Shown piece by piece: positions 1-9,632 of a stretch of DNA of 64,000 nucleotides. Origin of the DNA: CAYWNK01 sp964459495. Lineage in GTDB: Bacteria > Planctomycetota > UBA1135 > GCA-002686595. Each line of letters starts with the position of its first letter. Position 1 is the first letter of the stretch. A program made the position numbers and the translations under genes. The stretch spans positions 49,377 through 113,376 of the forward strand of contig CAYWNK010000001.1 of assembly GCA_964459495.1 (NCBI GenBank). Reading direction: 5' to 3'. The notes under the pieces are model-generated. The model saw only the letters and a program-made list of their open reading frames with translations. It had not been told where the DNA came from and did not search any database.

Positions 1-1320
1 AACGGCGCCTGGCGAGTCAGCGCGGACGGCGGTCGCTTCATGACCCAGGGGATGCACACCGCCCCGAGCGGCTCGCTACTCGACGGCGCCATCGGCGGCA
101 AGAACCTCAGTCCCGAGTCCATGAGCCTGGTGCACCCCGAAGCCATCGCCGGGGGCGTGGTCTCGCTCGACGCAGACAGAATCTCTGCGTGGATCCGCCA
201 GAAAGAGGAGGAGAACGAGTCCAACGACCTCGCCCAGGTGCAGCAGGCCTACGGCTTTCACCCTGTCGACGATCTGATCGAACCCCTGGGAGGCGCAATG
301 GCCTGGTCCCTGAACGGCAACTTTGGCATCAGCGCACCGCCCTTCCAGATCGCGGCCGAGGTGCGGGACGCCGAAGCTCTGCGTCGCGGCATCGCAGGAC
401 TCGCTCGCCTCATGGCGGACGACAGCGGCGAGATGGCCACCATCACCTCCAAGCCCTACCGCGGTTTCGACGTGACAACGGTCAAGTTCAACGGGGATGC
501 CTTCGAGGGGAGCGGCATGCCCATGAACCCCGCGGACATGGTGCAGCCGACCTTCGTCGTGCTCGAAGACCGCGTTGTGATGACGCTCAACAGCATCCAA
601 GCCAAGCGCGAAATCAAGCGTGTCATCAAGGGCAACGCCGAGCTGAACCCCTTGCTCGCGAGTGACGCGATCCCGGATGGGGGCGCCGGCGACATCGGCT
701 TCGCCAACTGGATCGAGGTCGTGGGGCGGCTCTATAGCGCCGGAAAGAGCTTTGCTCCGATGATGATGGGTCAGATGGATGGGGCTGCGGCTGACCTAGA
801 TCTGACGGCTCTGCCCAACGCGGAGCTCTTCACGCGTCACTTCTCGACTAGCTACAACTGGAAGCGAGTCGCCCAGGATGGCATGCAGTACTACGGAGAA
901 TCCTCCTTTGGGCTAGAGGGCAACGCCCTGCCCCTGGCCTTCTTGGCGAGTGTGGGGGGCTTTATGACCGCCAGCAACGCTCAACCGGTGCCCTTGGCGA
1001 TCGCCTCGGGCGTTCCGGGTCCCGCCGTCGAGGTTGAGAACGGCCCAGAACGGGCCCAGGCGAACATCGCCACCCTGCAGGCTGCGGTGTCGCAGTTCCA
1101 GACCAACAATGGCGGCCGGCTGCCCGAGAACCTCAGCGTCCTGTTCATGAAGGACTCGAGCGGCAATCAGTACGTACCCGGCACGAACATGGTCGACCCC
1201 TGGGGCAACGAGTACCTCTACTGGGTCTCCGACGACCGCAGCCATTTCGCCATCTGGTCCGCCGGCTCCAACGGGGTCGACGACTCGGGCGAAGGTGATG
1301 ACATCATCGCGGACCTGTAG
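1..1320 (+). CDS. Exported-type protein with C-terminal GspG-like pseudopilin domain (5' truncated)
   Basis: The reading frame is open from base 1, so the true start lies left of the window; the first ATG at 40 is probably internal. About 440 residues are visible. The last ~85 residues, after a helix rich in Ala/Gln, carry the signature of the type II secretion GspG C-terminal domain: MVDPWGNEYLYW followed by an FAIWSAGSNGVDDSGEGDD-type calcium-loop ending. The preceding ~330 residues match no domain I recognise and look like a periplasmic alpha/beta protein. The family pattern of a large exported body with a GspG tail is common in Planctomycetota; its role there is unknown. It does not look like a true pseudopilin, because the domain sits at the C-terminus of a long protein and no prepilin-type N-terminus is visible. 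The next gene begins 21 bp downstream on the same strand. Confidence 0.75.
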   Translation, partial: NGAWRVSADGGRFMTQGMHTAPSGSLLDGAIGGKNLSPESMSLVHPEAIAGGVVSLDADRISAWIRQKEEENESNDLAQVQQAYGFHPVDDLIEPLGGAMAWSLNGNFGISAPPFQIAAEVRDAEALRRGIAGLARLMADDSGEMATITSKPYRGFDVTTVKFNGDAFEGSGMPMNPADMVQPTFVVLEDRVVMTLNSIQAKREIKRVIKGNAELNPLLASDAIPDGGAGDIGFANWIEVVGRLYSAGKSFAPMMMGQMDGAAADLDLTALPNAELFTRHFSTSYNWKRVAQDGMQYYGESSFGLEGNALPLAFLASVGGFMTASNAQPVPLAIASGVPGPAVEVENGPERAQANIATLQAAVSQFQTNNGGRLPENLSVLFMKDSSGNQYVPGTNMVDPWGNEYLYWVSDDRSHFAIWSAGSNGVDDSGEGDDIIADL

Positions 1321-1341
1321 GTCCTGGGACGGTTACAGGCG

Positions 1342-2223
1342 GTGATTCGAGTTGCGCCGGCGGGCTGGTCCTATCCCGACTGGGATGGGCCGGTCTACCC
1401 GCGCGCCAAGCCCAAGGGCTTTCACCCCCTGCGCCTGCTCGGGCGCTACCTCGACGGTGTTGAGGTCAACAGCTCTTTCTACGCCCTTCCACGGGTGGAT
1501 ATCGTCAGCCGTTGGCTGGAGCTGACGAGCCCCTGGCCCGAGTTTCGCTTCGTCGCCAAGCTCTACCAGGGCTTCACCCACCGTCCCTTGGACGAGGGCC
1601 GCTGGTCCGAGGAGGCGGAGCAGTTTCTTGCCGCTCTAGAGCCCCTCCGCCGGCGTTCCAAGCTGGCTGCGATCCTGGTCCAGTTCCCGGTCACCTTCCA
1701 GCACGGCCCGGAAGAGGTCCGTCGGCTGGGGCGCCTGAGGAGTCTGCTGGGCGACGTTCCTCTGGTCCTCGAGGTTCGCCACCACACCTGGTATGAGACG
1801 CCGGTCTACGATGTACTGCGCGGCCTCGGCTACAGCCTGGCCCACATCGACCTACCGAGCGCCTGGAATCACCCGCCGCCGCGCCATCCTGCGACCGGGC
1901 CGATTGGGTATCTGCGGCTGCACGGGCGCAACGAGGAGCAATGGTTCCGGCCGGGCGCGGGCCGTGATGACCGCTACAACTACCTCTACCCCCCACGCGA
2001 GGTGGGGGAACTGGCGCGCAAGGCCGCCTCGATCGCGTCTGAAACCGACGAGACTTGGGTCGTCACCAACAACCACTTCGCAGGGCAGGCGGTCGCAAAC
2101 GCGATCGAGATCGAGTTCATGTTGAACGGCAAGGAGCCTGTTTCCGCTTGGCCTGAAATCGTCGCAGCCTTTCCGCACCTCGGTCCATTGACGCGCGTCG
2201 AAGGTGGGGGACTCTTCGATTAG
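1342..2223 (+). CDS. DUF72 (YecE-like) family protein
   Basis: A 293-aa protein starting at GTG 1342. The opening IRVAPAGWSYPDWDGPVYP, the FYALPRVDIVSRW segment, the FRFVAKLYQGFTH strand and the late WVVTNNHFAGQAVANA motif are typical of DUF72, a TIM-barrel-like family of about 250-300 aa with no established reaction. Length and motif order are normal, so the gene looks intact. It lies 21 bp after the GspG-domain gene and may be co-transcribed with it. It converges with the ankyrin gene, whose stop is 35 bp away. No signal peptide is visible, so it is probably cytoplasmic. Function cannot be assigned. Confidence 0.85.
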   Translation: MIRVAPAGWSYPDWDGPVYPRAKPKGFHPLRLLGRYLDGVEVNSSFYALPRVDIVSRWLELTSPWPEFRFVAKLYQGFTHRPLDEGRWSEEAEQFLAALEPLRRRSKLAAILVQFPVTFQHGPEEVRRLGRLRSLLGDVPLVLEVRHHTWYETPVYDVLRGLGYSLAHIDLPSAWNHPPPRHPATGPIGYLRLHGRNEEQWFRPGAGRDDRYNYLYPPREVGELARKAASIASETDETWVVTNNHFAGQAVANAIEIEFMLNGKEPVSAWPEIVAAFPHLGPLTRVEGGGLFD

Positions 2224-2258
2224 CCATCCGGGCTGCTGGGCGTGGCGTAGAGCTGGTG

Positions 2259-3413
2259 CTAGCCGAGCCGTTCCGCAGCGGCAATCTGGTTGTTGACCCG
2301 GGCCCATTGCCCGGGGGTGGACTTATGCACTCGGTCGACGAGTTCTCGGTTGGCGCCGGCGTTCAGCAACAGATCGATTCCGCCCAGATCGCCTTGCCAT
2401 GCGGCGTGATGTAGAGCGCTCGCGCCGTGCTTGTTGCGCGCGTTGGGGTCTGCACCGAGCTCGATCAGCAAAGCAGCCATGCCTCGTTTGCCGCCGCTTA
2501 GAAGTTCGATCAACAAGTCCCCCGGATCGGCCACGGTCTGTGCTTCCAGGGCATGGAGGCGCCGGGCCTCGGGGCGGTCGCCCGTCAGGCAGGCAAGCCA
2601 AAAGCGCTCGGCCAAGGTCAATTCGTCGGGTGTCGCTCCCGCTTGGCCCAGTAGCTCCACGGCGGCGATTTGCCCGCGCAAGAGCGCGGCGGTCACCATG
2701 GTTCGCCCCGAGTACGGATCGTTCGCATTCGGGTCGGCACCGTGGGCGAGCAGCAGCCGCATCCTCCCCAGGTCGCCCTGGCCGGCGGCGTGGGCGAGGA
2801 CAAAATCCAGGCTGCGTACGGGCTCAGGGGTCCCCATGTCCCAGTTGATCACGTCACTCGCTCGCAGCCCGTTTTCTAGAAGCAGCTCGATCCACTCGTT
2901 TCCGGGCGAGAGCATCGTGTTGTACAGGGCCTGGGGATCGTTAGCGGGTGCACCGGCGCGGAACAGACGGGTGGCAATTCCGTGGGCTGAGGGGTGGGGT
3001 GGGAGGCGTTCGATTCCGCGTTCGCCGTGGCCGATTGCGGCTGTCAGCGGCCGGAAACAGTAGCCACCCAGATCGTATTCAGCGCTGGGATCCGCGCCCG
3101 CTTCCAGCAGCGAATCCAGGCATCCGAGGACATCGGATTTCGCTACCCATGCGCGGCAAAGGCAAAGGCCGTGCAGTAGCGTCCAGCCTCGGCTGGTGTA
3201 GCGCTGGTCGACCAAGCTCTTGTCCTTGGCGAGGTGCCCGCGAAGTGGGTCGAGAGCGCCGGTGGCGGCCGCCACCGCCGGATGTTCGTTCACCCACTCC
3301 GGGTGCTTCGCCAGCGATTCTCGCGCCGCCGCACGACGTTCGACGCTGTCCGCCCCGTCGTACCGGAGGCAGGCTAGCTCCAGGAATTCGAGGGGATCTT
3401 GCGCTGTGTTCAT
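2259..3413 (-). CDS. Ankyrin repeat protein
   Basis: I place the start at the ATG ending at 3413 (384 aa). A longer frame runs to 3698, but its extra 95 residues are low-complexity shadow sequence and would overlap the promoter side of the divergent DUF937 gene. Several ankyrin units are visible: LLEAGADPSAEYD, an MRLLLAHGADPNANDPYSGR unit, ALLIELGADPNARNKHGAS and a final HHAAWQGDLGGIDLLLNAGA. Spacing between some repeats is irregular, so outer repeats are degenerate. No signal peptide or membrane segment is seen, which suggests a cytoplasmic protein-binding role. Neighbours give no hint of a partner. It converges with the DUF72 gene and is divergent from the DUF937 gene. Confidence 0.85.
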   Translation of the reverse strand: MNTAQDPLEFLELACLRYDGADSVERRAAARESLAKHPEWVNEHPAVAAATGALDPLRGHLAKDKSLVDQRYTSRGWTLLHGLCLCRAWVAKSDVLGCLDSLLEAGADPSAEYDLGGYCFRPLTAAIGHGERGIERLPPHPSAHGIATRLFRAGAPANDPQALYNTMLSPGNEWIELLLENGLRASDVINWDMGTPEPVRSLDFVLAHAAGQGDLGRMRLLLAHGADPNANDPYSGRTMVTAALLRGQIAAVELLGQAGATPDELTLAERFWLACLTGDRPEARRLHALEAQTVADPGDLLIELLSGGKRGMAALLIELGADPNARNKHGASALHHAAWQGDLGGIDLLLNAGANRELVDRVHKSTPGQWARVNNQIAAAERLG

Positions 3414-3696
3414 GGGAAGAATCAGATGACGATTAGTTTCTTTTGGATAGCCATTGTGCGCAAGAATGCCCTGCACAGGCACCAGGTGCATATTCGTGCA
3501 ATGCCGTCTAGGAATACCCTTAGTGTGCCGCGTAGACAGGGGGGGCAGTGTGAACTTACGGTCTCCGTTCCCGGACACATCTACGCATCGCGATCCAAAG
3601 ACGAGCGCTCCCCATGCCTGCCAGTCCGGGTGCATGACCTCGAGCGCCGTCGACGCCCTTTCCTCTGCATCCCCGCGGAATAGGCCCCTAGAAGTC

Positions 3697-4698
3697 ATGA
3701 GTGTAAACCTTCTCGACCTGGTTCAAGGTCAACTCACCGGTCCCCTCAAGAGCCAGCTGAGCTCCCTGCTCGGCGCTGGTGAGGACGAAACCAACAAGGC
3801 CATCGACGCCGCAGCCCCTTCGCTCCTGGCGGGGCTGATGAAGCAGGGCTCCACGGGGGCCGGAGCCAACGCGTTGGCCGGTACCCTCGACAAGTTCGAC
3901 GGCGGCCTGCTCGACAACCTTGGCTCGCTCTTTGGCGGTGGCAAGGAGGGCGGCCTCATGGACATGGGGAGCGGTCTGCTGAAGGGGCTGTTCGGGGGCT
4001 CCTTGGGCTCCATCACCGATCTCCTGGGCAAAGCGACCAGCCTGGGCGGGGGCAAGCTTGGATCTCTGCTCAAGATGCTGGCCCCGGTGGTCTTTGGCGT
4101 CCTCGCCAAGCAGAAGAGCCTCTTGGGTCTCGGCGCTGCGGGGCTGGGCAAACTGTTGATGGGCCAGGCGGGCTTCCTCAAGGACAAGCTGCCCGCGGGC
4201 CTGTCCGATTCGCTGGGCATCAACGGCCTTATGAATCCCTCCCCGGAGCCGGTGGCCGCGCAGTCCTCCGGCGGCGGGCTCCTGGGCAAGCTGGTCCCCC
4301 TCGCCCTGGTGGCGACCTTGGGCTATTTCGCCTACACCAACTGGTTTGCCAAGGCCGACGAGGCCAGCGCCGCGAGTTCCGATGCCGGTCAGGTGACCGG
4401 CCAGCTGGAAGGCCTGTTTGGCAAGCTGAATGGATCGCTCGACACGGTTAGCGACGAGGCCAGCGCCAAGGCGATCCTTCCTGAGCTGGAAGCGGCTTCG
4501 ACGACCTTGAACGGTCTGGCGAGTTCCGTGGATACCATGCCCGCTGCAGCCCAGGGCCCGATCGCCGGGCTGATCGAGAAGTTCCTGCCCGCCCTCAAGG
4601 AAAAGGCCAGCGGCTTGATGAATCTGGCGGGCGTGAAGAGCGTCCTCGAGCCGATTCTGGGCCCGATGCTCAAGAAGCTTGGCGGCCTGGCTGGCTAG
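3697..4698 (+). CDS. DUF937 domain protein
   Basis: A 333-aa protein from ATG 3697. An in-frame extension to 3454 exists, but it overlaps the ankyrin gene's upstream region and lacks family similarity. The N-terminal ~150 residues (NLLDLVQGQL, AAAPSLLAGLMKQG, then Gly/Leu-rich LFGGG stretches) match the DUF937/YidB-like family. A single hydrophobic segment, LVPLALVATLGYFAYTNWF (about residues 197-215), probably spans the membrane. The remaining ~115 residues form an Ala/Leu-rich helical tail. In relatives, DUF937 can be joined to an OmpA-type domain; none is visible here. The gene is followed by a long palindrome acting as a terminator. Confidence 0.8.
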   Translation: MSVNLLDLVQGQLTGPLKSQLSSLLGAGEDETNKAIDAAAPSLLAGLMKQGSTGAGANALAGTLDKFDGGLLDNLGSLFGGGKEGGLMDMGSGLLKGLFGGSLGSITDLLGKATSLGGGKLGSLLKMLAPVVFGVLAKQKSLLGLGAAGLGKLLMGQAGFLKDKLPAGLSDSLGINGLMNPSPEPVAAQSSGGGLLGKLVPLALVATLGYFAYTNWFAKADEASAASSDAGQVTGQLEGLFGKLNGSLDTVSDEASAKAILPELEAASTTLNGLASSVDTMPAAAQGPIAGLIEKFLPALKEKASGLMNLAGVKSVLEPILGPMLKKLGGLAG

Positions 4699-4721
4699 TC
4701 CGCAGCTTCCATGATTCCCAG

Positions 4722-4757
4722 CACCGGCCCGGGGCGCGAACGCGTCCCGGGCCGGTG
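4722..4757. terminator. Bidirectional hairpin terminator between convergent genes
   Basis: A perfect 12-bp inverted repeat (4722-4733 with 4746-4757) is extended inward by a CGCG/CGCG stem, leaving a tiny loop. It sits in the 68-bp gap between the stop of the DUF937 gene (+) and the stop of the arylsulfotransferase gene (-). A short CTTT follows on the plus side and no T-run is visible on the minus side, so it is a hairpin of very high stability but not a textbook U-tract terminator. Confidence 0.7.
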
Positions 4758-4766
4758 GCTTTCGAT

Positions 4767-6272
4767 CTAGAGCCCCAGCGCCTTCAGGCCGGGGTGGTCG
4801 GGAGCGACGTGCTCAGCCCGAAACAGGGCCAGCGGCGGAGCGTTGCCCGCGTGGTCGGGCGGGTCGACATCGCCGCCCAGGGGGTTGTAGTAGTCCCATA
4901 CGAGCTTGCCCGCTGCGTCGACCTCGAAGGCGCGGCCCGCCGCCCCGGAGCAGATCAGGGTATTGCCCCCCGCGAGCCTCTCTGCACCCGAGATGAAGGC
5001 GGAATAGAAGCGGCCGGGATCGGAGTACTCCCAGGCGGGTTCAACCGGGCCCCAGGCGGCGTCCGGGTGGCGGGTGAAGCCTTGCTCGGGGGTCCAGGGC
5101 AGCACGAGTTCAAGGACGCTGGAGAAGCTGTCTCCGCTGCGCCCCGAGCCGTTGTTGAAGACGAGGATCCGCAGCTCGTCCGGGGGGCCGTCCAGGAAGC
5201 TGGGGTCGTGCTGGTACCACAGGCGCCGATCGCTGTCGGTGCCCGCTCCGTAGTTGCGCGGGTTGCCCCAACGCCAGAGCAGCTCGCCGCCCCGTCCCCA
5301 GCGCCCGCCTTTCGAGGTGGCAGCCTCGGCCGTGGTCGTCGAATGGTCGATGAGGAAGATCTCGTTCAGCTCCGGCGACGACAGCAGGATCAGGTCGAGG
5401 CCGGGGTGGTAGTCGATGCTGTTGGTGTGCATCCAGTCGCCGTCACGGTCGAGCTTTTCGAGGTGTTCGTCGTCCGGATCCTCGCCCCCGACGTAGCCGA
5501 GCGCAGCCATGCCCTCCTCGCGGGCCTTCACCGCTGCCCGCTGGGCGGCGTCGAGCGGGGGCGCATCACGATGCTCGGCGTTGATATCGATCCGGCCCGG
5601 GTGGTCGGAGGGGTAAGCGAAGGCCTTACGGCCCTCGTAGGCATCCTGAACCACGTGGTTCCAAGATCTCCACTCCCACACGACCTCGGCGCGGTCCGGT
5701 AGGACGGGACGGATCTCCATGACCTTGTCCGTCCATAGGCCAGCCTTGCCCACATGGTGCTTGGCCCGTCCATGGAGTCCGGCGTCCGCCTGCGAAATGC
5801 GCTCCCAGGCGATCAAGAGGATGTTGCCGTTCGGCAGGGGCTCGATGTCGTGATGGTGGTGGGTGTTCTCATCGGCGAGGCGCCAGCTCCACAGCAGCGT
5901 GCCGTCTGGAGCGACCTTTTGAAGAATGCCGCCGATGCCGCCGCCGCGAAAATGCACGTCCTTGTCCGCCCTTCCGCAGCGGATCAGGGTCCCGTCGTCC
6001 AGCAGGTAGCTGCCGCTGGCCGGGGAGGACTCGTGCTCCCAGGTGTGTCGCACGGTTCCGCTGCGGTCGACGAGGTGTGTCGCGGTGCCGTTGAGAGGCG
6101 CGATGAACACATAGCCCGGCTCAGCGCCCTCAAGGCCGCCCTGGAGTCCGCGCTTGCGATCGGGATCTCCTTCCTCAAATGAGAGAAAGCCCGGCCGCTT
6201 ATCGGCTTCAGGCTCCTGGAGGCAGGGAGCGCTGATGGGAGCACAGATCAGAGCAAGGGCAAGCATGGTCAT
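4767..6272 (-). CDS. Arylsulfotransferase (ASST)-family exported protein
   Basis: A 501-aa protein. The hydrophobic N-terminus (MLALALICAPISAP) is a likely signal peptide; ATG at 6272 or 6266 are both possible starts. Family hallmarks of the six-bladed ASST propeller are present: a THHHHDIEPLPNGNILL segment, a later NSIDYHPGLDLILLSSPELN segment, and the WRWGNP...QHDPSFLDG pair. In characterised enzymes the family transfers sulfate between phenolic esters and acts in the periplasm; many homologues in environmental bacteria are untested, so substrate is unknown here. The gene is divergent, across 166 bp, from the GH20 hexosaminidase, which could place both in processing of sulfated or amino-sugar polymers. 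That link is inference. Confidence 0.8.
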   Translation of the reverse strand: MTMLALALICAPISAPCLQEPEADKRPGFLSFEEGDPDRKRGLQGGLEGAEPGYVFIAPLNGTATHLVDRSGTVRHTWEHESSPASGSYLLDDGTLIRCGRADKDVHFRGGGIGGILQKVAPDGTLLWSWRLADENTHHHHDIEPLPNGNILLIAWERISQADAGLHGRAKHHVGKAGLWTDKVMEIRPVLPDRAEVVWEWRSWNHVVQDAYEGRKAFAYPSDHPGRIDINAEHRDAPPLDAAQRAAVKAREEGMAALGYVGGEDPDDEHLEKLDRDGDWMHTNSIDYHPGLDLILLSSPELNEIFLIDHSTTTAEAATSKGGRWGRGGELLWRWGNPRNYGAGTDSDRRLWYQHDPSFLDGPPDELRILVFNNGSGRSGDSFSSVLELVLPWTPEQGFTRHPDAAWGPVEPAWEYSDPGRFYSAFISGAERLAGGNTLICSGAAGRAFEVDAAGKLVWDYYNPLGGDVDPPDHAGNAPPLALFRAEHVAPDHPGLKALGL

Positions 6273-6438
6273 GCCCTACACCATCGCACACTTGTGCGTG
6301 GAGCGCCTCTTGCTTCGCGGAGGTCCCCCGTCGGGCAAGCTACCCTCCCTGGGCGCGTCCAAGATGTGACCGCGCTCCGGGCCAAAGGGCTTGGGCGGGA
6401 TGGGACCCTTGTCTGTGGCGCCCAGGTAAGCTCATCGT

Positions 6439-8790
6439 GTGCTCTTCTCCCTCGTGCTCCCGATGTTCTCGCTCCTTCCTCAGGGTCCGGGAATGGCCCC
6501 GGCTCCCGCCGGTCTCGTACCGACCCCCGTCGCGATCGAAGGGCGTTGGGCGCCCTTTGCGATTCCGGGCGGCGTGCGTGTCGTGGCTACCACCGAGGAT
6601 CTGGCGCCGCTGGGGCAGGTCCTCGCAGATTGCCTGGAACGGCTCCTCGGCGAGCCGGTTGCGCTCGGGTTCGACGGGGGCCGTGCGGGCGACATCATCC
6701 TCACACCCGGTTTCCTCCCTGAGGAGTACCAGGGGCATCCGGAGGCCTATTCGATCGAGGTCTTTGGGGACAACGTCAATATCGCGGGCCAGACCGTGAC
6801 GGGCGGGGCGCGGGCGGCAGCTCGTTTTCTGCAGCTAGTGGATCAAGACCCCGACAGTGGTTCCTGGAGCGTTCCGGCGGTCAAGCTGATCGACAAACCG
6901 GCGCAGGCTTGGCGCGGGTTGATGCTGGATTTGGCGCGCTTTCCCCATCCGGTGGAGGCCGTCGAGGAAGCGCTCGACCTCGCGTTCCTGTTCTCGTTGA
7001 ACACCGTTCATTTGCACTTGACCGATGATCAGGCCTTTACCTTCCCCGCGTCGATCCTGCCGGCTCGCACAGCCGCCGGGGAGCCGGGGCCGAATCGGGG
7101 CTACACACGCGAAGAGCTCACCGGCCTTGTGCGCTATGCGAGTGCACGGGGGATCACGCTGGTGCCGGAGATCGAAATGCCGGCGCATGCTTCGGCGCTG
7201 GTGCGAGCACGAGCCGACCTGTTCGGCACCACGGACGTCGCTGGTGAGGCCAAGTCGACCGGAGTGGTCAACATGGCGTCAGAACGGGCCTATGGGGCAT
7301 TGGAGGGGCTCCTTGCCGAGGTCGCGGAGGTGTTCCCAAGCGCGCCCGTGATCCATGTGGGCGGCGACGAGGTTTGGGCTCCACAGCTCGTGGAAACGGC
7401 AGAGTTCGCTGCCTTTGCGGCCGAGCACGACATCCCGTTGACGGTCGAGGAAGGAGCCGTACGGGAGCTCTTGAATCACTTCCTCGTGCGTGTCACTGGC
7501 ATGGTGCGTGAGCTGGGCCGGCGGCCCGCGGTTTGGGAGGGCTTTCAGCCTTCGAGCAGCGATTCTCGCCGGATTGGGGACGACGTGTTGGTCCTTTCCT
7601 GGAGCCAGAATTCGCAAACGCCCGAAGCGCTGCTGGGGGCTGGGCACGGCATCTTGAACTGCGGCTGGGATCCGCTCTACATCGTGCCCGCGCAGGGCTG
7701 GTCCGCCGACCTCGCACGGGCCTACGACTGGCAGCCCCTGACGGTACGCGCCCGCTTCGACGGGCGGGAGGTGGAGCTTCCCGCCGAATCCCGGGTCGAG
7801 GGAGCGATGATCTGTGTCTGGGAACAGCGTCCCGAGGCTGTCACCCCCGGCGTTCTGCGGGTGCTTCCCGAGATTGCCGAGCGCATGTGGGGCAGCGGAA
7901 ACGCCCCAGGATCGTGGCCGGAGTTTCGCCCGCGCGCGGAACGGGCGCGGGAGCGTGCGATGCGGATCGTCCGGCCGGTACGCATGGCTGCGACGGGTAC
8001 GCATTTCGGCCGCGGCACCACCTTCGATGAGCGGCTGCGGATCACCCTAACGAGTAGCGCTCCGGGGGTGCTGCGCTACGAGCATTCCGCCGCGTATGGA
8101 ACAGTGGTCACGGCCAAATCCCCCGTCTATGACGGCAAGCCCATCGAGCTGGAGGCCAGCGCAGTCGTGGCGGCGCGGCTGTTTGATGCAAAGGGACAAG
8201 CGCTGGGCGGGACGACCGAAACGCGCTTCGAGCGAACCCCAGCCATCTGGGACTTCGAGGCCTTCCGCATGCCCCGTTCCGGTGAGCCGGACTGGGGCTC
8301 GATCTTCGCAGCTGAGCCCATCGGCAGCGGTGTGCTAGTGCGTCCCACCCGAGAGCGCATTGCGGATATCAACCGTGAGCAGTTCGCCAAGGTGGACCCG
8401 GCCGCGCACGTCGATACGCGGCCGCTGAACTGGAAGGCGCTGGACGAATCCCAGCGCATCGATCCGATGCGCTCACGCATTTGGGGACGCCATGCCATGC
8501 GATTGAAAGGGCAGCTGAGTGTGCCGGAGGCCGGCGCCTGGACCCTGCGGGTCGGAGCACGCGGGAGCGCAGCACGGGTGCTGATCGGCGGGGAACTCGT
8601 CGTCGCCTGCGGGGCGAAGCTCGAAACGGTCCAGATCGAGCTGGCTGAAGGTGTGCACGAGATCGAGATCCACTACGCGATGTTGGACGTCCACAACGAT
8701 CTTCAGGCGTCCCTTGTTGCCCCGAGCTCACCGGATGGGGCAAGTCAGCCGTTGACGGACATGCTGAAAACCTTGCCGAGGCGGGACTAA
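6439..8790 (+). CDS. Glycoside hydrolase family 20 beta-N-acetylhexosaminidase, exported
   Basis: A 783-aa protein from GTG 6439 with an N-terminal hydrophobic segment suggesting export. Residues ~25-135 form the usual GH20 N-terminal domain. The catalytic barrel follows, with HLHLTDDQAF, EIEMPAHA and the diagnostic VIHVGGDEVW; the catalytic Asp-Glu pair is D310-E311. A downstream segment near residues 530-595 resembles the chitobiase C-terminal or FN3-associated domain. The last ~120 residues (QLSVPEAGAWTLRVGARG onward) look like a PA14-type carbohydrate-binding beta domain. Enzymes of this family release terminal GlcNAc or GalNAc using the substrate acetamido group. The gene is intact, and its 3' end converges with the TerC gene 19 bp away. 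Confidence 0.9.
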   Translation: MLFSLVLPMFSLLPQGPGMAPAPAGLVPTPVAIEGRWAPFAIPGGVRVVATTEDLAPLGQVLADCLERLLGEPVALGFDGGRAGDIILTPGFLPEEYQGHPEAYSIEVFGDNVNIAGQTVTGGARAAARFLQLVDQDPDSGSWSVPAVKLIDKPAQAWRGLMLDLARFPHPVEAVEEALDLAFLFSLNTVHLHLTDDQAFTFPASILPARTAAGEPGPNRGYTREELTGLVRYASARGITLVPEIEMPAHASALVRARADLFGTTDVAGEAKSTGVVNMASERAYGALEGLLAEVAEVFPSAPVIHVGGDEVWAPQLVETAEFAAFAAEHDIPLTVEEGAVRELLNHFLVRVTGMVRELGRRPAVWEGFQPSSSDSRRIGDDVLVLSWSQNSQTPEALLGAGHGILNCGWDPLYIVPAQGWSADLARAYDWQPLTVRARFDGREVELPAESRVEGAMICVWEQRPEAVTPGVLRVLPEIAERMWGSGNAPGSWPEFRPRAERARERAMRIVRPVRMAATGTHFGRGTTFDERLRITLTSSAPGVLRYEHSAAYGTVVTAKSPVYDGKPIELEASAVVAARLFDAKGQALGGTTETRFERTPAIWDFEAFRMPRSGEPDWGSIFAAEPIGSGVLVRPTRERIADINREQFAKVDPAAHVDTRPLNWKALDESQRIDPMRSRIWGRHAMRLKGQLSVPEAGAWTLRVGARGSAARVLIGGELVVACGAKLETVQIELAEGVHEIEIHYAMLDVHNDLQASLVAPSSPDGASQPLTDMLKTLPRRD

Positions 8791-8809
8791 ATCCGCCTAT
8801 CTCTGGCGG

Positions 8810-9580
<771 letters not shown>

Positions 9581-9632
9581 GGGCTGGACAACATAGCGGA
9601 CCGTGGCGTCAGCGGTAGAATCCGTGGCCCCC

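Noticed and set aside
3414..3698. N-terminal extension of the ankyrin gene
   Set aside because: No repeat or family sequence before the ATG at 3413, and it would cover the upstream region of the DUF937 gene.
4755..5702. 315-codon plus-strand frame
   Set aside because: Antisense to the arylsulfotransferase-like gene and overlapping the terminator palindrome.
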